DNA of 64,000 nt, from contig CM070911.1 in the NCBI GenBank assembly GCA_036417435.1, positions 4,402,001 to 4,466,000 of the forward strand. Direction: 5' to 3'. The stretch comes from Inia geoffrensis. Its lineage: Eukaryota; Chordata; Mammalia; Artiodactyla; Iniidae. Both the position numbers and the translations under genes were made by a program. Below the pieces are notes generated by a model, which did no database searches, was not told the DNA's origin, and saw only the letters and a list, made by a program, of their open reading frames with translations. Below, piece by piece: positions 23,057 to 34,600 of the stretch (position 1 is the first letter of the stretch; the number at the start of each line of letters is the position of its first letter).

Positions 23057-23114
23057 TTTCTTAATTGCTTTGGGTTTGTTATTGTAGGTCTTTTCCTTCT
23101 CTTGTGTTTCTTGC

Positions 23115-23994
23115 CTAGAGAAGATCCTTTAGCTTTTGTTGTAAAGCTGGTTTGGTGGTGCTGAACTCTCTCAGCTTTTGCTTGCCTGTAGAGGCTTTAA
23201 TTTCTCCATCAAATCTGAATGAGATCCTTGCTGGGTAGAGTAATCTTGGTTGTAGTTTTTTTTCCTTCATCACCTTAAATATGTCCTGCCACACCCTTCT
23301 GGCTTGCAGAGTTTCCATTGAAAGATCAGGTGTTAACCTTATGGGGATTCCCCTGTGTGTTATTTTTCCCTGGCTGCTTTTAATATTTTTTCTTTGTATT
23401 TAATTTTTGATACTTTGATTAATATGTGTCTTGGCATGTTTCTCCTTGAATTTATCATGTATGAGACTCTCTGTGCTTCCTGGACTTGATTAACTATTTA
23501 CTTTTCTGTATTAAGGAAGCTTTAAACTATAATCTCTTCAAATATTTTCTTAATCCCTCTCTTTTTCTCTTCTTCTTCTGGGACCCCTGTAATTCAAATG
23601 TTGGTGCATTTAATGTTGTCCCAGAGGTCTCTGAGACTGTCCTAAATTCTTTTCATTCTTTTTTCTGCGCTGCAGTAAGTATTTCCACTATTTTATCTTC
23701 CAGGTCACTTATCCGTTCTTCTGCCTCAGTTATTCTGCTATTCATCCCTTCTAGAGTATTTTTAATTTCATTTATTGTGTTGTTCATTGTTGCTTGTTTC
23801 ATATTTAGTTCTTCTAAGTCCTTGTTAAATGTTTCCTGCATTTTCTCTATTCTATTTCCAGGATTTTGGATCATCTTTACTATCATTATTCTGAATTCTT
23901 TTGCAGGTAGGTTGCCTATTTCCTCTCCATTTGTTAGGTCTGATGGGTTTTTATCTTGCTCCTTCATCTGCTCTGTGTTTTTCTGTCTTCTCAT
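23115..23994 (-). pseudogene. L1 ORF1 pseudogene (RNA-binding chaperone)
   Basis: ORF1p is the trimeric RNA-binding protein that coats L1 RNA. The likely start is the Met of 'MRRQKNTEQMKEQDKN' at 23994. The N-terminal half (to about 23653) is open and shows a heptad-like coiled coil ('ISDLEDKIVEI'). The middle, 23650-23320, is broken by several stops and shifts. The C-terminal domain is open again at 23318-23115 ('RLLYPARISFRFDGEI', ending 'LLPALQQ'-like sequence and a stop). An upstream in-frame Met at 24087 exists, but the extension lies in the 5' UTR. It precedes ORF2 by 58 bp, normal for L1. Confidence 0.92.
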
Positions 23995-24516
23995 TTTGCT
24001 TGTCTTACTGTTTTTGGGGTCTCCTTTTTGTAGGCTGCAGGTTCGTAGTTCCCGTTGTTTTTGGTGACTGTCTCCAGTGGCTAACATTGGTTCAGTGGGT
24101 TATGTAGGCTTCCTGGTGGAGGGGACTAGTGCCTATGTTCTGGTGGATGAGACTGGACCTTGTCTTTCTGGTTAGCATGTCCACGTCTGGCGGTGTGTTT
24201 TGGGGTGTCTGTGGACTTATTATGATTTTAGGCAGCCTCTCTGTTACTGGGTGGTGTTGTGTTCCTGTCTTGCTAGTTGTTTGGCATAGGGTGTCCAGCA
24301 CTGTAGCTTGCTGGTTGTTGAGTGAAGCTGGGTGCTGGTGTTGAGATGGAGATATCTGGGAGATTTTCACCATTTGATATTACATGGAGCTGGGAGGTCT
24401 CTTGTGGACCAGTGTCCTGAATTTACCTCTCCCACCTCAAAGGCACAGCACTGACTCTTGGCTGTAGCACCAAGAGCCTTTCATTCACATGGCTCAGAAT
24501 AAAAGGGAGAAAAAGT

Positions 24517-24587
<71 letters not shown>

Positions 24588-26060
24588 AGGAAAGAAAGAA
24601 AGAAAGAAAGAAAGAAAGAGGATAATAGAAAATAAAATAAAGTAAGAAAAAATAAAATAAAGTTATTAAAAAAAATTAACAAATTTTTTTTTTTTAAAAA
24701 GCAAAAAAACAAAACAAATAAACAAAAAAACAGATGGCTAGAGCCCTGCAACAAATGGTGGAAGCAAAGTTATGCAGACAAAATCTCACACAGAAGAACA
24801 CACATACACACTCACAAAAATAGGAAAAGGGGAAAAAATAATAAATCTTGTTCACAAAGTCCACCTCCTCAATTTGGGATGATTCATTGTCTATTCATGT
24901 ATTCCACAGGTGCAGGGTACATCAAGTTGATTGTGGAGCTTTAATCTGCTGCTCCTGAGGCTGCTGGGAGAGATTTCCCTTTCTCTTCTTTGTTCTCACA
25001 GCTCTCAGGGGCTCAGCTTTGGATTTGGCCCTGCCTCTGCATGTAGGTCACCGGAGGGCGTCTGTTCTTCACTCAGACAGGATGGGGTTAAAGGAGCCAC
25101 TGATTCGGGGGCTGTGGCTCACTCAGGATGGGGGGAGGGAGGGGTGCAGATGCGGGGTGAGCCTGCAGCGGCAGAGGCTGGTATGACGTTGCAACAGCCT
25201 GCACCGTGTGTTCTCCCAGGGAAGTTTTCCCTGGATCCTGGGACCCTGGCAGTGGCGGGCTGCACAGGATCCCCAGAAGGAGGGTGTGGATAGCGATCTG
25301 TGCTCACACACAGGCTTCTTGGTAGCAGCAGCAGCAGCAGCCTTAGCATCTTATGCCCGTCTCTGTGGTCCACAATTTTAGCCACGGCTCCGTGCATCTC
25401 TGGAGTTCCTTTAAGCAGCACTCGATTTAATCTCCTCTCTTTGTGCAGCAGGAAGCAAAGAGGGAAGAAGAAGTCTCTTGTCTCTTCGGCAGGTCCAGAC
25501 TTTTCCCGGACTCCTCCCCAGCTAGTCATGGTGCACTAACCCCCTGCAGGCTGTGTTCACACCGCCAACCCCAGTCCTCTCCCTACACTCTGACCAAAGA
25601 CCGAGCCTCAGCTCCCAGCCCTGCCCGCCCCGGCGGGTGATCAGACAAGCCTCTCGCCCTGGTGAGTGCTGGTCGGCACTGATCCTCTGTGCGAGAATCT
25701 TTCCACTTTGCCCTCTGCACCCCTTTGGCTGTGCTCTCCTCCGCTGCTCTGAAGCTTCCCCCCTCTGCCACCCACAGTCTCTGCCCACGAAGGGGCTTCT
25801 AGTGTGTGGAAACCTTTCCTGGTTCACAGCTCCCTCCCACTGGTGCAGGTCCCATCCCTATTCTTTTTCCTCTATTTTTCCTTTTTTCTTTTGCCCTACG
25901 CAGGTACATGGGGAGTTTCTCGCCTTTTGGGAGGTCTGAGGTCTTCTGCCAGCGTTCAGTAGGTGTTCTCTAGGAGTTGTTCCACGTGTAGATGTATTTC
26001 TGATGTATCTGTGGGGCGGAAGGTCATCTCCCCATGTTACTCTTCTGCTATCTTCCCCCT
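23995..26060 (-). promoter_or_regulatory. L1 5' UTR / internal promoter region
   Basis: About 2 kb from the 5' end to ORF1. The outer 1 kb (25000-26050) is GC- and CpG-richer than anything around it, as expected for an L1 internal promoter. The YY1-type motif usually found at L1 5' ends reads 'GAAGATAGC' here (minus strand, about 26046-26055), with ATAG in place of ATGG, so that site is probably lost. An A-rich/GAAA block (24517-24735) lies between the CpG-rich part and ORF1. Overlapping frames of 120-136 codons in this part are by-products of high GC. Confidence 0.75.
24517..24620. repeat. (GAAA)n microsatellite inside L1 5' UTR
   Basis: About 25 tetranucleotide units on the plus strand with one 'aagg' interruption near 24588. 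It continues into A-rich sequence up to 24735. Its length suggests recent expansion and likely length polymorphism. Confidence 0.95.
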
Positions 26061-26070
26061 CTCCCCAACC

Positions 26071-26183
26071 AATATTTTATAATAACTCTAAATTGAGTAC
26101 AACCTTTAAAAATTGTGAATCACTGTATTGCACACCTATAACATACACAATATTTTACATAAACTATACTTTAATTAAAAAAC
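26071..26183 (+). mobile_element. Older L1, 3' end after the nested insertion
   Basis: 'aatattttataataactcta' continues exactly the 3' UTR that stopped at 18858, runs on through 'aacctttaaaaattgtgaat', and ends 'ttaattaaaaaacaaaaaa'. The second copy of its target duplication follows (26184-26197). Confidence 0.9.
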
Positions 26184-26197
26184 AAAAAAGTGCAGCA
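26184..26197. repeat. Target-site duplication of the older L1, right copy
   Basis: 'aaaaaagtgcagca', 12 of 14 identical to 18046-18059. Confidence 0.7.
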
Positions 26198-27189
26198 TAA
26201 AGGCAGCAGACAAGATGTACAGGCGTTTGACTCTAGAAAGGGAGATTTTGTTTTGAGGGATAATCAAACAAGAAATTGCATACAGATAAAAGCAAGTCAG
26301 TAGCACATATTTCAATGTCTTTAGGAAATCGGAGAAGAGAAAGTTATGCAAGGTCAAGAAAGGTTTCTAATAACTAGACCATTAGCTGGGCTTGAAAGGG
26401 TGAAAGTAATCTGAATAGATTGGAATGAACAAGAACATTCCTAGAGAATAGCAACATCCAAGATGCATGCAAGGAAAAGTATGAGTTATATACAGAAAAG
26501 AACTAAAAATATAAGTACCCCAGGTGGCCTGGAGGGTGTGCTCTGGGGAAAAGATATTTAAATGTGGATCTTACCCAAGGCAGTGCAAAGGATCACATTC
26601 TCTTCAGTTTCTAGCTGTTTTGAGTTGCACAGCAAGGCCCTCAAATAATTTTGTTTTTAATTTTTGTCCAGTTTCTAATTGTTATCTGTGAGATGTTTAC
26701 CCCAACACAGCACCTCACCTTTACTCCAAAACTTGACTTTTAAAGAAGACTGGCTGGGACTAATCGTGATTTAAAATAGACTTTCTGACAGTACCTGGGA
26801 GGTTGGCTTGCATTCACTCTGTCAACAAAAGATTATCTGTAGAGACTTTGAAATAACCCATCTCGCCAGGAAATGCAAAACATAGGGCAGAAAGCCAGAT
26901 AAATGGAGATCAGATTTTCCTGAGACTGATAAATAAAGAATGAAAAGTTAGTGAAGGAACAAAAGTATTTACATGATTGAGCATGTGTACATGTGACATG
27001 ATGATTCAATTTTCAAGCCAACTTGTGCAACCAAGTTTTATACTAACTCTTTAGGTGATTTTTTCCTTGTAGTCCATGTAGACAAAAAAAAATACATTTC
27101 TATAGTGTAAATGTCTCTTAATCCTTTCTAGATTATCTTTGGCTATGAAATATAATCTTGTGTTTTATCTCCTAGGAAACCTGAACTTA
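26198..27189. other. AT-rich sequence, no gene recognised
   Basis: Parts of 26370-26580 ('gagggtgtgctctggggaaa') hint at an old repeat of the 16390 type, but too weakly to call. Confidence 0.4.
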
Positions 27190-27345
27190 CATTGTTTAAA
27201 ATAATAGAATTTTCAAGTTGGAAAGAACTTCTAAAAATAAGCCTATCTATCCCCATTTAATTTTTCAGAAAGAAAGAGAGAGGTTTATTGAGTGATTCAA
27301 GGTTTCACAGAAAGTGAATATAGAACAAGGATTATATTTCCTTTA
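27190..27345 (+). repeat. Old mammalian repeat ('agagctggaagggacctt' type)
   Basis: 'aattttcaagttggaaagaa' followed by 'cttctaaaaataagcctatc' and a 'catttaatttttcag' block follows a degenerate mammalian repeat also seen near 35275, 40840, 44185 and 54725. Family name not certain. Confidence 0.35.
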
Positions 27346-29050
27346 ACTTAGTTCAAAATTATTTTCTTACATCAGAACATCCATCTTTAAAAGGCCATCC
27401 AATAATGTAATGTAAATTTCTTTCTACACATGTACTTGCTTCTTTAATGCATACGTGTTACAATTATACTAGCAGACGTGATTGACTTCACATAATTTTC
27501 CTGGGAGACTTTCAATGTCAAACAAATGAACAAAAATCAAAAAGTCAATGTCAAAAATGGAATGCAATTTGGTTCTATAAATAAGTGGATGATCATCATA
27601 ACTATACTTGAGGCAAACGTTCTCAAATTCTCCACCTGTTATGGATTTATGGCAATGTCTCCAAGTGAAATGTGATCCCCTGTGGAAGGAGATCTTTATG
27701 TCCCTCCTTATCACCCTCCTTGGTTTCTCTTGACTCATCAGTGGTCTAAGGTCCAGAGGAGGTGCTGGCCAAGTAGGCTAAGGTGGGCCAGGGCTAGATC
27801 TTGAGTGGCAGGGTATATCTTAGCAGTGGTTGGAGCCAGAAGACAGTAGCACAACTGCATTCAAGAGGTAAAGTTGAGGCAAAATTGGGAGAAGTAAAAT
27901 CTCCATCAGGCCCAAGCAGTTAACACACATGTGGAAACATAAAGCGAGATAAGAAAATGGAGAAACTAAGAGTGGAGAGGCCAAGGATTTTTTTCAGCAT
28001 ACAGAGTCAGTGAGACTAAATCTCCTTTGTCTTAGATGCCAGATGTGGACATGCAAATGGGTAAATATGGTTTAAATGGGAAGGTGCCTACCTCCTGAGC
28101 TGACCTCTTCCCCGTTCTTGTAGCCCATGTCTCCTTCCATCTCAAATTCCTGGTCTCATGTCTAGCAAATAGGAGGTCCTGTTTTTTGAGATTTTGAATT
28201 AATTTGTAATAGATAATCAGTTTACCCTAAAATATTACAAGGTTTATATTCATTAAAAACACAATCTATTCTTTATTGTCCATCCTCCAAAATCGAACAT
28301 AGACTTAGCACATGCAATTACAAAATTAGCTTCTGTGAAGGATCCTTACAGTTTACTGTCTATATTGAAGTTCTTTGTGCTGTGAGGAGATAGAGACTCA
28401 CGTAGACCCAACAGTTTCCCTAAATCTCACCTAGGTCAAGCACTGTTGTGAATCTCCTGTGATTAGGGAGTATTTCCCAATAATTTAACTTAGTGTGATC
28501 TTTATTAAGAATAACCTTGATTAACACAACTTTTTTGATATGAAAGGCACTCAGATACCTCTCATAAATCCACGTGTAAATGCTTATATGTTTTTTGAGG
28601 TTATTCCAGTTTGTACAGTACCCAAACTCCTGGAATATTATGGATACTTAGTAATTTTTTATGAGTCAATTCTTCCATGATCAAAGATATCATTATGTTA
28701 TGAGATATTAATGATTGAAAAGGATTTCTCCATATTCATAACATCTGTTTTGAAGAACTGCAAGTTTATTTTTTGTTTGTTTACTTTTTTCTTTCATAAA
28801 TTATTCTATATATCTGAAAAAAAATTCCTTATAATGAAATATAAGTAAAGGTGACAAAATGGGTCTCTCTTGTATAATTATATTGGGTTTATCCAACTAA
28901 TTCAAATGTTATTTAATTCCAGAAAAATTAGTTTGACACCAGCTCATCAAAGGCTACTTATGCTAATATTTTCTGAACTACCAACTAGATTTTTTGGTAA
29001 AATCTATAAAAATCTGAAAAGCCAGGGATGTTTTATCACAAATGGCTCTG
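27346..29050. other. Unique sequence, no gene recognised
   Basis: About 1.7 kb without a recognised repeat or gene. The 89-codon minus-strand frame at 27469-27738 and the 86-codon plus-strand frame at 28870-29130 (partly in L1) have no family features. Confidence 0.45.
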
Positions 29051-30420
29051 AAATAACTGGACATCCACATGTAAGAAAATTTATCCAGACACAGACCTTA
29101 CATCTTTCACAAACATTTACCCAAAATTAGTCACAAACCTAAATGTAAAACACAAAACTATAAAAATCCCAGAAGATGACATAGGAGAAATCTAGATGAA
29201 CTTGGATATGGCAATGACTACTTACATACAACACTAAAAGCAAAATCCATAAAAGAAAGAATTGATAAACTGCACTCAATTAAAATTTTTAAAAATTTGC
29301 TCCACAATAGACACTGTCAAGAAAATGAAAAGACAAACCACAGATTGGAAGAAAATATTTTCAAAAGACTTATCAAATAAAGGACTGCTGTCCAAAATGT
29401 ACAAAAAACTAAAACTTAACAGTAAGAGAACTAACAACCAGATTAAAAAATGGGCCAAAGACCTTAACACACACCTTACCAAAGAAGATATACAGACGGT
29501 AAATAGCATATGAAAAGATGTTCAACATCAAATATTATTAAGGAATTGCAAATTACAGCAATGAGATACCACTACATACCTATTAGAATGGCCAAAATCT
29601 GGGACACTGACAACACCAAACACTGGCGAAGAAGGGGAGCAAAGGAACGCTCATTCATTGCTGGTGAGAATACAAAATGGTGCGGACAGTTTGGAAGACA
29701 ATTAGGTGGTTTCTTACAAACCTAGAAATACTCTAGCCATATGATACAGTAATTGTGCTCCTTGGTATTTACCCAAACAAGTTGAAAATTTATGTCCACA
29801 TAAAAAACTGCACATGAATGTTTATAGCATCTTTATTCATAATTGTCAAAATTAAGAAGCAACCAAGATGTCTTTCAGTAAGTGAATGGATGAACAAACT
29901 GTGGTCCATCCAGACAATTGAGACATGAAAAGATATGGAAGAAACTTAAATGAATGTAACTAAGTGAAAGAAGTCTGAAAGGGCTACAAACTGTGTGATT
30001 CCAACTATATGACATTCTGCAAAAGGCAAAACTATAGAGACAGTAAAAACGTCAGTGGTTGCCAGGGCCTGGGATGAGGGCAGGGAGAGAGATGAATAGC
30101 TGAATGAGAAAGAATTGTTAGGGCCGTGAAAATACTCCATATGTTGCTATAATGATGGGTATGTGTCATTATATGCTTGTCCAAGCCCATAGAATGGACA
30201 ACACCGAGAGTGAACCATAATATAAAATATGGACTTTGGGTGATTATAATGTGTAGATATAAGTTCATCAACTACAGCAAATGTACCACTTTGGTGGGGA
30301 TATTGATAATAGGGAAGCTGTGCATGTATGGGGACAGGGGTATATGGAAACCTCTGTGTCTTCTGCTCAATATTACTGTGAATGTAAAATTGTTCTGCAA
30401 ATTGTTTTGTTTTGTTTTAA
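29051..30420 (+). mobile_element. Old L1 (L1MA-like), 5'-truncated
   Basis: C-terminal ORF2 and 3' UTR on the plus strand. Landmarks are 'ggacatccacatgtaagaaa', 'aaatgggccaaagaccttaa', 'tgagataccactacatacct', 'ttgaaaatttatgtccacat', 'gtggttgccagggcctggga'. Short open remnants at 29262-29513 and 29510-29725 are ORF2 pieces. The zinc-knuckle cysteines are gone (HWRRRGAKE in place of CWRGCGEKG). Ends around the T/A-rich tail near 30420. Same subfamily as 48724-50952. Confidence 0.87.
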
Positions 30421-30829
30421 AGGCCAATGCTGAGTCCAGAGTCTTAAGTCTTAAAAGTCTTAAGTGAAACCACTTTTCTTTCTTTTTAGAAAATCTGGTT
30501 TTCACTTAAAAAAATAATGACTATACAAAAGCAAAGTTAATACAAATGTACATAATAGGCATTTCTCCATGATTTCACTGAATTTTAATAGTACATTTTT
30601 TGCATTTTAACAGCTCTGAAATCTGGAAGCATCTTACCGTTAACACCAACTTATATTTATACTTAGCAGGCTTTTTTCTTTCTTTTTTGCCTTATTGATT
30701 CATAAAATCATCGTGTATCTAAAGAAATGATGGTATCTTCTTTTTAGCAGTGTGACGTATGCTTTGTGTCCAGTGCAGTCCTGGTGTATTGCAGTGGGTC
30801 AGTAAATGTTTGTGGAAGAGGTGTTCTAT
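30421..30829. other. Unique sequence, no gene recognised
   Basis: No repeat or gene assigned. Confidence 0.45.
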
Positions 30830-31270
30830 ACAGACACGTGTATAAATCTACAACTAGATTTCAGCGTTTCATAAGCTTGAATTACCAAAGGAAATCTGCT
30901 CCAAGGGGAAGAAGAAAGGAGCTGTCTTAGCGACTGAGAAAAACTCATTTTCAACACAACTAGCTTTCTGTAAGAAAAAAGAAAGTTTACTGGCATATAT
31001 GTCGGGTCTCGTGCTCAGAGAAAGCAAACCCCTTCACAGGTAAAGTCTTTTGCAGGCTTCTTTCTCACTGGTTTTAGAGACTTCCTGGCCAATGACTACC
31101 CACAAAGGTAACATTTATCAAGTTACCCAGGTGAAGTTCAACATTAAATTTACCATGTTCTTTCTCCCAGTCTCCTGGGTTTTGTTTAATGTTACAGACA
31201 GATGGTGCTGAGGAATTTCAGGTGTTAGTTGATGACATTTTGGTTTTCTTAATATGGCTCGAAGATTTTT
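30830..31270. other. Repeat-free block, possible conserved noncoding sequence
   Basis: No repeat family recognised. It keeps CpG dinucleotides in an otherwise AT-rich setting ('ttagcgactgag', 'tatgtcgggtctcgtgctc'), and has no long frame. Candidate regulatory DNA only. Confidence 0.25.
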
Positions 31271-31600
31271 TTTTCAAGTAGATTAAATCCAGTAGTAAAT
31301 CACATGTGCCTCTCAGCATCACCGTCTTGATGGCTCCCTAATGCCTGCACCGAATATTTGATCCTTCAACCGTAATCACACTTCCTGCTCTGCCTACAAG
31401 TTCTGCCTTTAGAACACCAGGCGCCATCTGTTAAAGGATGTGAGGAGGAAATGAGGAACAGTTTTATGAATGTTGCAACTGATTAGTTATCAAGTGCTAT
31501 CTAATTACTTCATCTCTGATTATCATATAATTAAAGATATCTATCATATACATAGCTCCACGCTAGCACCAAATATTTCTCTTTGTCCGAAGTCAGGAAG
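31271..31600. other. Block with clustered homeodomain-like sites
   Basis: Between 31475 and 31555 the strings 'TGATTAGTTATC', 'CTAATTACTTCATC', 'TGATTATCATATAATTAAAG' follow each other within about 80 bp. Such clustering is typical of developmental enhancers but also arises by chance in AT-rich DNA. Confidence 0.25.
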
Positions 31601-34600
31601 GACAATACTTCATCACAGCACAGCCTGGGAAGGCCAGTTGTGCCCCCAGCTCAGCAGTTTTTGCATGGAGTCCTTTTTCATGGTAACTGAGTATTTGAGG
31701 CATCCCCCTCTTAAAGCCTTGCATAAAATCACGTCTCACATTTGCTCTGAGGCAGGGTGGAAGCAAGTGAGGACTGTGTGTTCTCTGTTGCCTTTATATC
31801 ATCCTGGCCTCAACTTCTGGCATCTCCTGGAAAACAGAGATGGTGTGAGGCCAGCCGTTTCTCTCTCTTCTGCTCCAGGGAGAGGCTCTCCATCTCTGCA
31901 AAAGCAGGGTGTCCAGCAGACAACAGAGAACAAGCATGGGAAAAGGGAGTCTCACGTTTCCTTTCCTCTTTGAGTTCTTCTCAGAACTAAGAGTTGAGTG
32001 GTGCTGGGGAGAGGGGGACCTGCTAGTGAGCTCACAAGTAAAGACGCAGTGACCATCACGACCACAGCAATTCTTGCCTGTATTTTTTTCTTGAAATCTA
32101 GACATTTTAGGTAATATAGTGTTATAGCACCTCCAGATTGAATGATTTTTGTCCTGAGAATTTTTTTGGTTATGATTCTCCTTTACTGTCTGCGGTGCTG
32201 ATGTCTCCCCTGTTTTTTAATTCTTGTTTTAGTTTATCTTGATATCTAGTGGCCATTGCTGTGTCTAAATTGCTAAGCGGTGAAGCATCAGCTGGGAAGG
32301 TGCTCTGCACACATCTGAAGTCCCTGAAATGTCTACCCTGTCAATGGATCTGTCTGTTCTAGAGGGATGAGCATCTAAGTTGCAGGCTGTCTTCCATTCT
32401 TCCCTGGATTTTTATTTCTGCCAGGACTGCTTTCTTGCATCTCCCCTGTATACATCCCTGCTTTTCGGGTCAACCAGCAAGGTTTAGAGAGCTCCTATGG
32501 CCCTCCAGGGTGCTCTTATTTTCAGAAGCTTCTCATTATATCCTCAACTGGCCTAGCACTCATCCCAACCAGACTCAGCTTCAAACTAACAGAGCCTTAG
32601 AGTTTCCATTCATTTCCTACTAATTGTGTTACTTTTACTGACAATGTTATTGGGGCACAGATTTTCACCCTCTGCTCTAAATCAAGTCTGATGCCTCTGG
32701 CAATGAATTTAATAATGCTTTGGGAGACCAGTCTCCTTCTTCCTCCCTGTGACCCCACAAAAATACCACTAATTCTATCAACCAGCCTAGTTAGATATGG
32801 AGGAATGGGAATAATCCCAGACAAAAAGGCCATCGACTTTTATTGATTTTACCCAAATTTGTAGCAGTTTTTCATGAATAAATATTTATCATCTTGTTTT
32901 TCTCTAGAAAATTTCCAGATCCCTTAAATTATTGTTTTTTTTTTTACATACATCCTTAAATGAGGGGACTTGTTTCGAGGAGAGGTTTGCCAATCTTTTT
33001 ACTTTGCAATTGCCAAAAGTCCTGCCTTCATTAAATTCTACAATTTCATGTGGCCTTGATTTCCCATTTTTGTTTAACTTGCCTTTGTTCTATTATCTGA
33101 GTAGACGGTAATCCTTTTAGATAAGTATTCATCTTTGTGTTTTATATAACATCTATTGCAGTGCTTTACAAACTCCCAATAACCTTAACTGATTGGGTTT
33201 CAACATCAAAAATTTTCCATTAGGAATAGAAGGAATGAAGAGATTAACTCAAATGACAATTTAAAAAAGATTTCACTACAATTCTTTCTTTCATTGATCA
33301 AAAAAGAGAAATTTTGCAATTTTAATAGTCATCAATGAGAGAGTAATGATTTATTAAAAGGTTATTAAAATACTTGTTTTAATAGGAGGAAAACAAGTGC
33401 CTAAAACTGCTCAGTGAAAGCCATGACAATCTCAGGATGTTCTGTATCAAGTTGAAGGTAGGTTAAAGCCTTTCAGCACAGGACATCTGCATGGGTAGGA
33501 CCACATTTCAATCTGCGATACTATTTTCTACGGTATATGTTTTAGAGGCAGGATAACAGTTCGTAAATTCAGAGCCTTGTGGGCCAATTTCCAAGTTAAA
33601 ATGGAACTTTCAGACTATTATTCATGAGGCCCACATAAGTGTTTACTTTTATATTTGAGTCTGGGTTCTCTCTGATAGATGTTTATAAGGCCCACGCTTG
33701 CTTCTCTCTACAAAGCCTATTTATAAAAACTTCCCTCTGCATTTCCTATCTAATCTCCAGAACAATATATGCCGAATTCTTTAGTTCTTTTTATCTTTTC
33801 ATAAATAGTCATTCATCATATTTTACTTCAGTACAGAAATAATTCAATAGAACTTATATACAAATCTTCAGAGTAAAGTATTTGGAGAAAGAATTTGCCT
33901 TTCATTTTAGTCTCATTTTCCCCAAAGACATTGGTAAAATGAAATAGAATAAAATAAAAAGTGAAATCAAACAAACAAACAAGCAATAAATAAACAAAGT
34001 CATAACAGCACTTGAAACTGCCTTCCAGGTGGCAGATTTATGGGTCTAACAGGAAGCAACACCCTTCTTTGGGGCCACAGAATAGAATCAGTCCCTTATT
34101 AGTCTGACCAAAATTCACATAGTAACAAAATTTGCAGAACTTATTAGTAAAGCAGTGGTGGGGAATGTTTGAGGGAACCTATATAAATCCATGTATTTTA
34201 TTATATTTACAAAAACTCAATAAAGATATTACTAATGGAGTTTATTACTTTTAAAGTAATCATGAGTATCCTACTATTGATTTCCATTTACAGTCCCTCT
34301 CTTATTAAAAATTGTTTAGCATCTTTTCCTCCATAATTCTAATGTCACCTTTGTAAATTTGGTTCGAATTGATTTAAACAATATTCCTACTTAGGTCACT
34401 TTGGATGTCTTTATCTGACTCGTTCTCCACCTAATACTTTTTAAAAATATTTCTCTACTATTTTAATCCCAGATTCTGGGTTATCACTATAATCCCAAAG
34501 ATTTAGAGTAGAGTTTATAGGAGATGAGGAAGGTTTTGCAAAGCTGTTATCTAATCTATTTGGATAGCATGAACAGATTTTTCCCAAACTCCCACCCCAT

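Larger units (their letters stand above)
18881..26060 (-). mobile_element. LINE-1, full-length layout (about 7.2 kb)
   Basis: Reading down the minus strand: a 5' end 'GGGGGAAGATAGCAGAAG' at 26059, a roughly 2 kb 5' UTR, ORF1 (from about 23994), a 58-bp inter-ORF gap, ORF2 (from 23056) and a 3' UTR ending at 18881. All parts are in the normal order with no large deletion, so it was a full-length insertion. Both ORFs now carry stops and shifts, so it cannot retrotranspose by itself. It landed in the older plus-strand L1 at 18060-26189. Degenerate flanks 'cagctaatat' (18853-18862) and 'caaccaatat' (26066-26075) are the likely target duplication. Subfamily assignment needs a library. Confidence 0.95.

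Noticed and set aside
24494..24754. 86-codon minus-strand frame rich in Phe/Leu/Ser
   Set aside because: Pure translation of the GAAA and A-rich simple repeat.
24931..25939. Overlapping frames of 60-136 codons on both strands that could suggest a GC-rich gene
   Set aside because: They lie wholly in the CpG-rich 5' UTR of the full-length L1, occupy several frames at once, and show no domain. High GC lowers stop frequency.
31470..31973. 167-codon plus-strand ATG frame, the longest outside L1
   Set aside because: No domain or low-complexity-free motif known to me, overlapping frames on both strands, and it begins within the AT-rich homeodomain-like cluster. Conservation test needed before any gene call.
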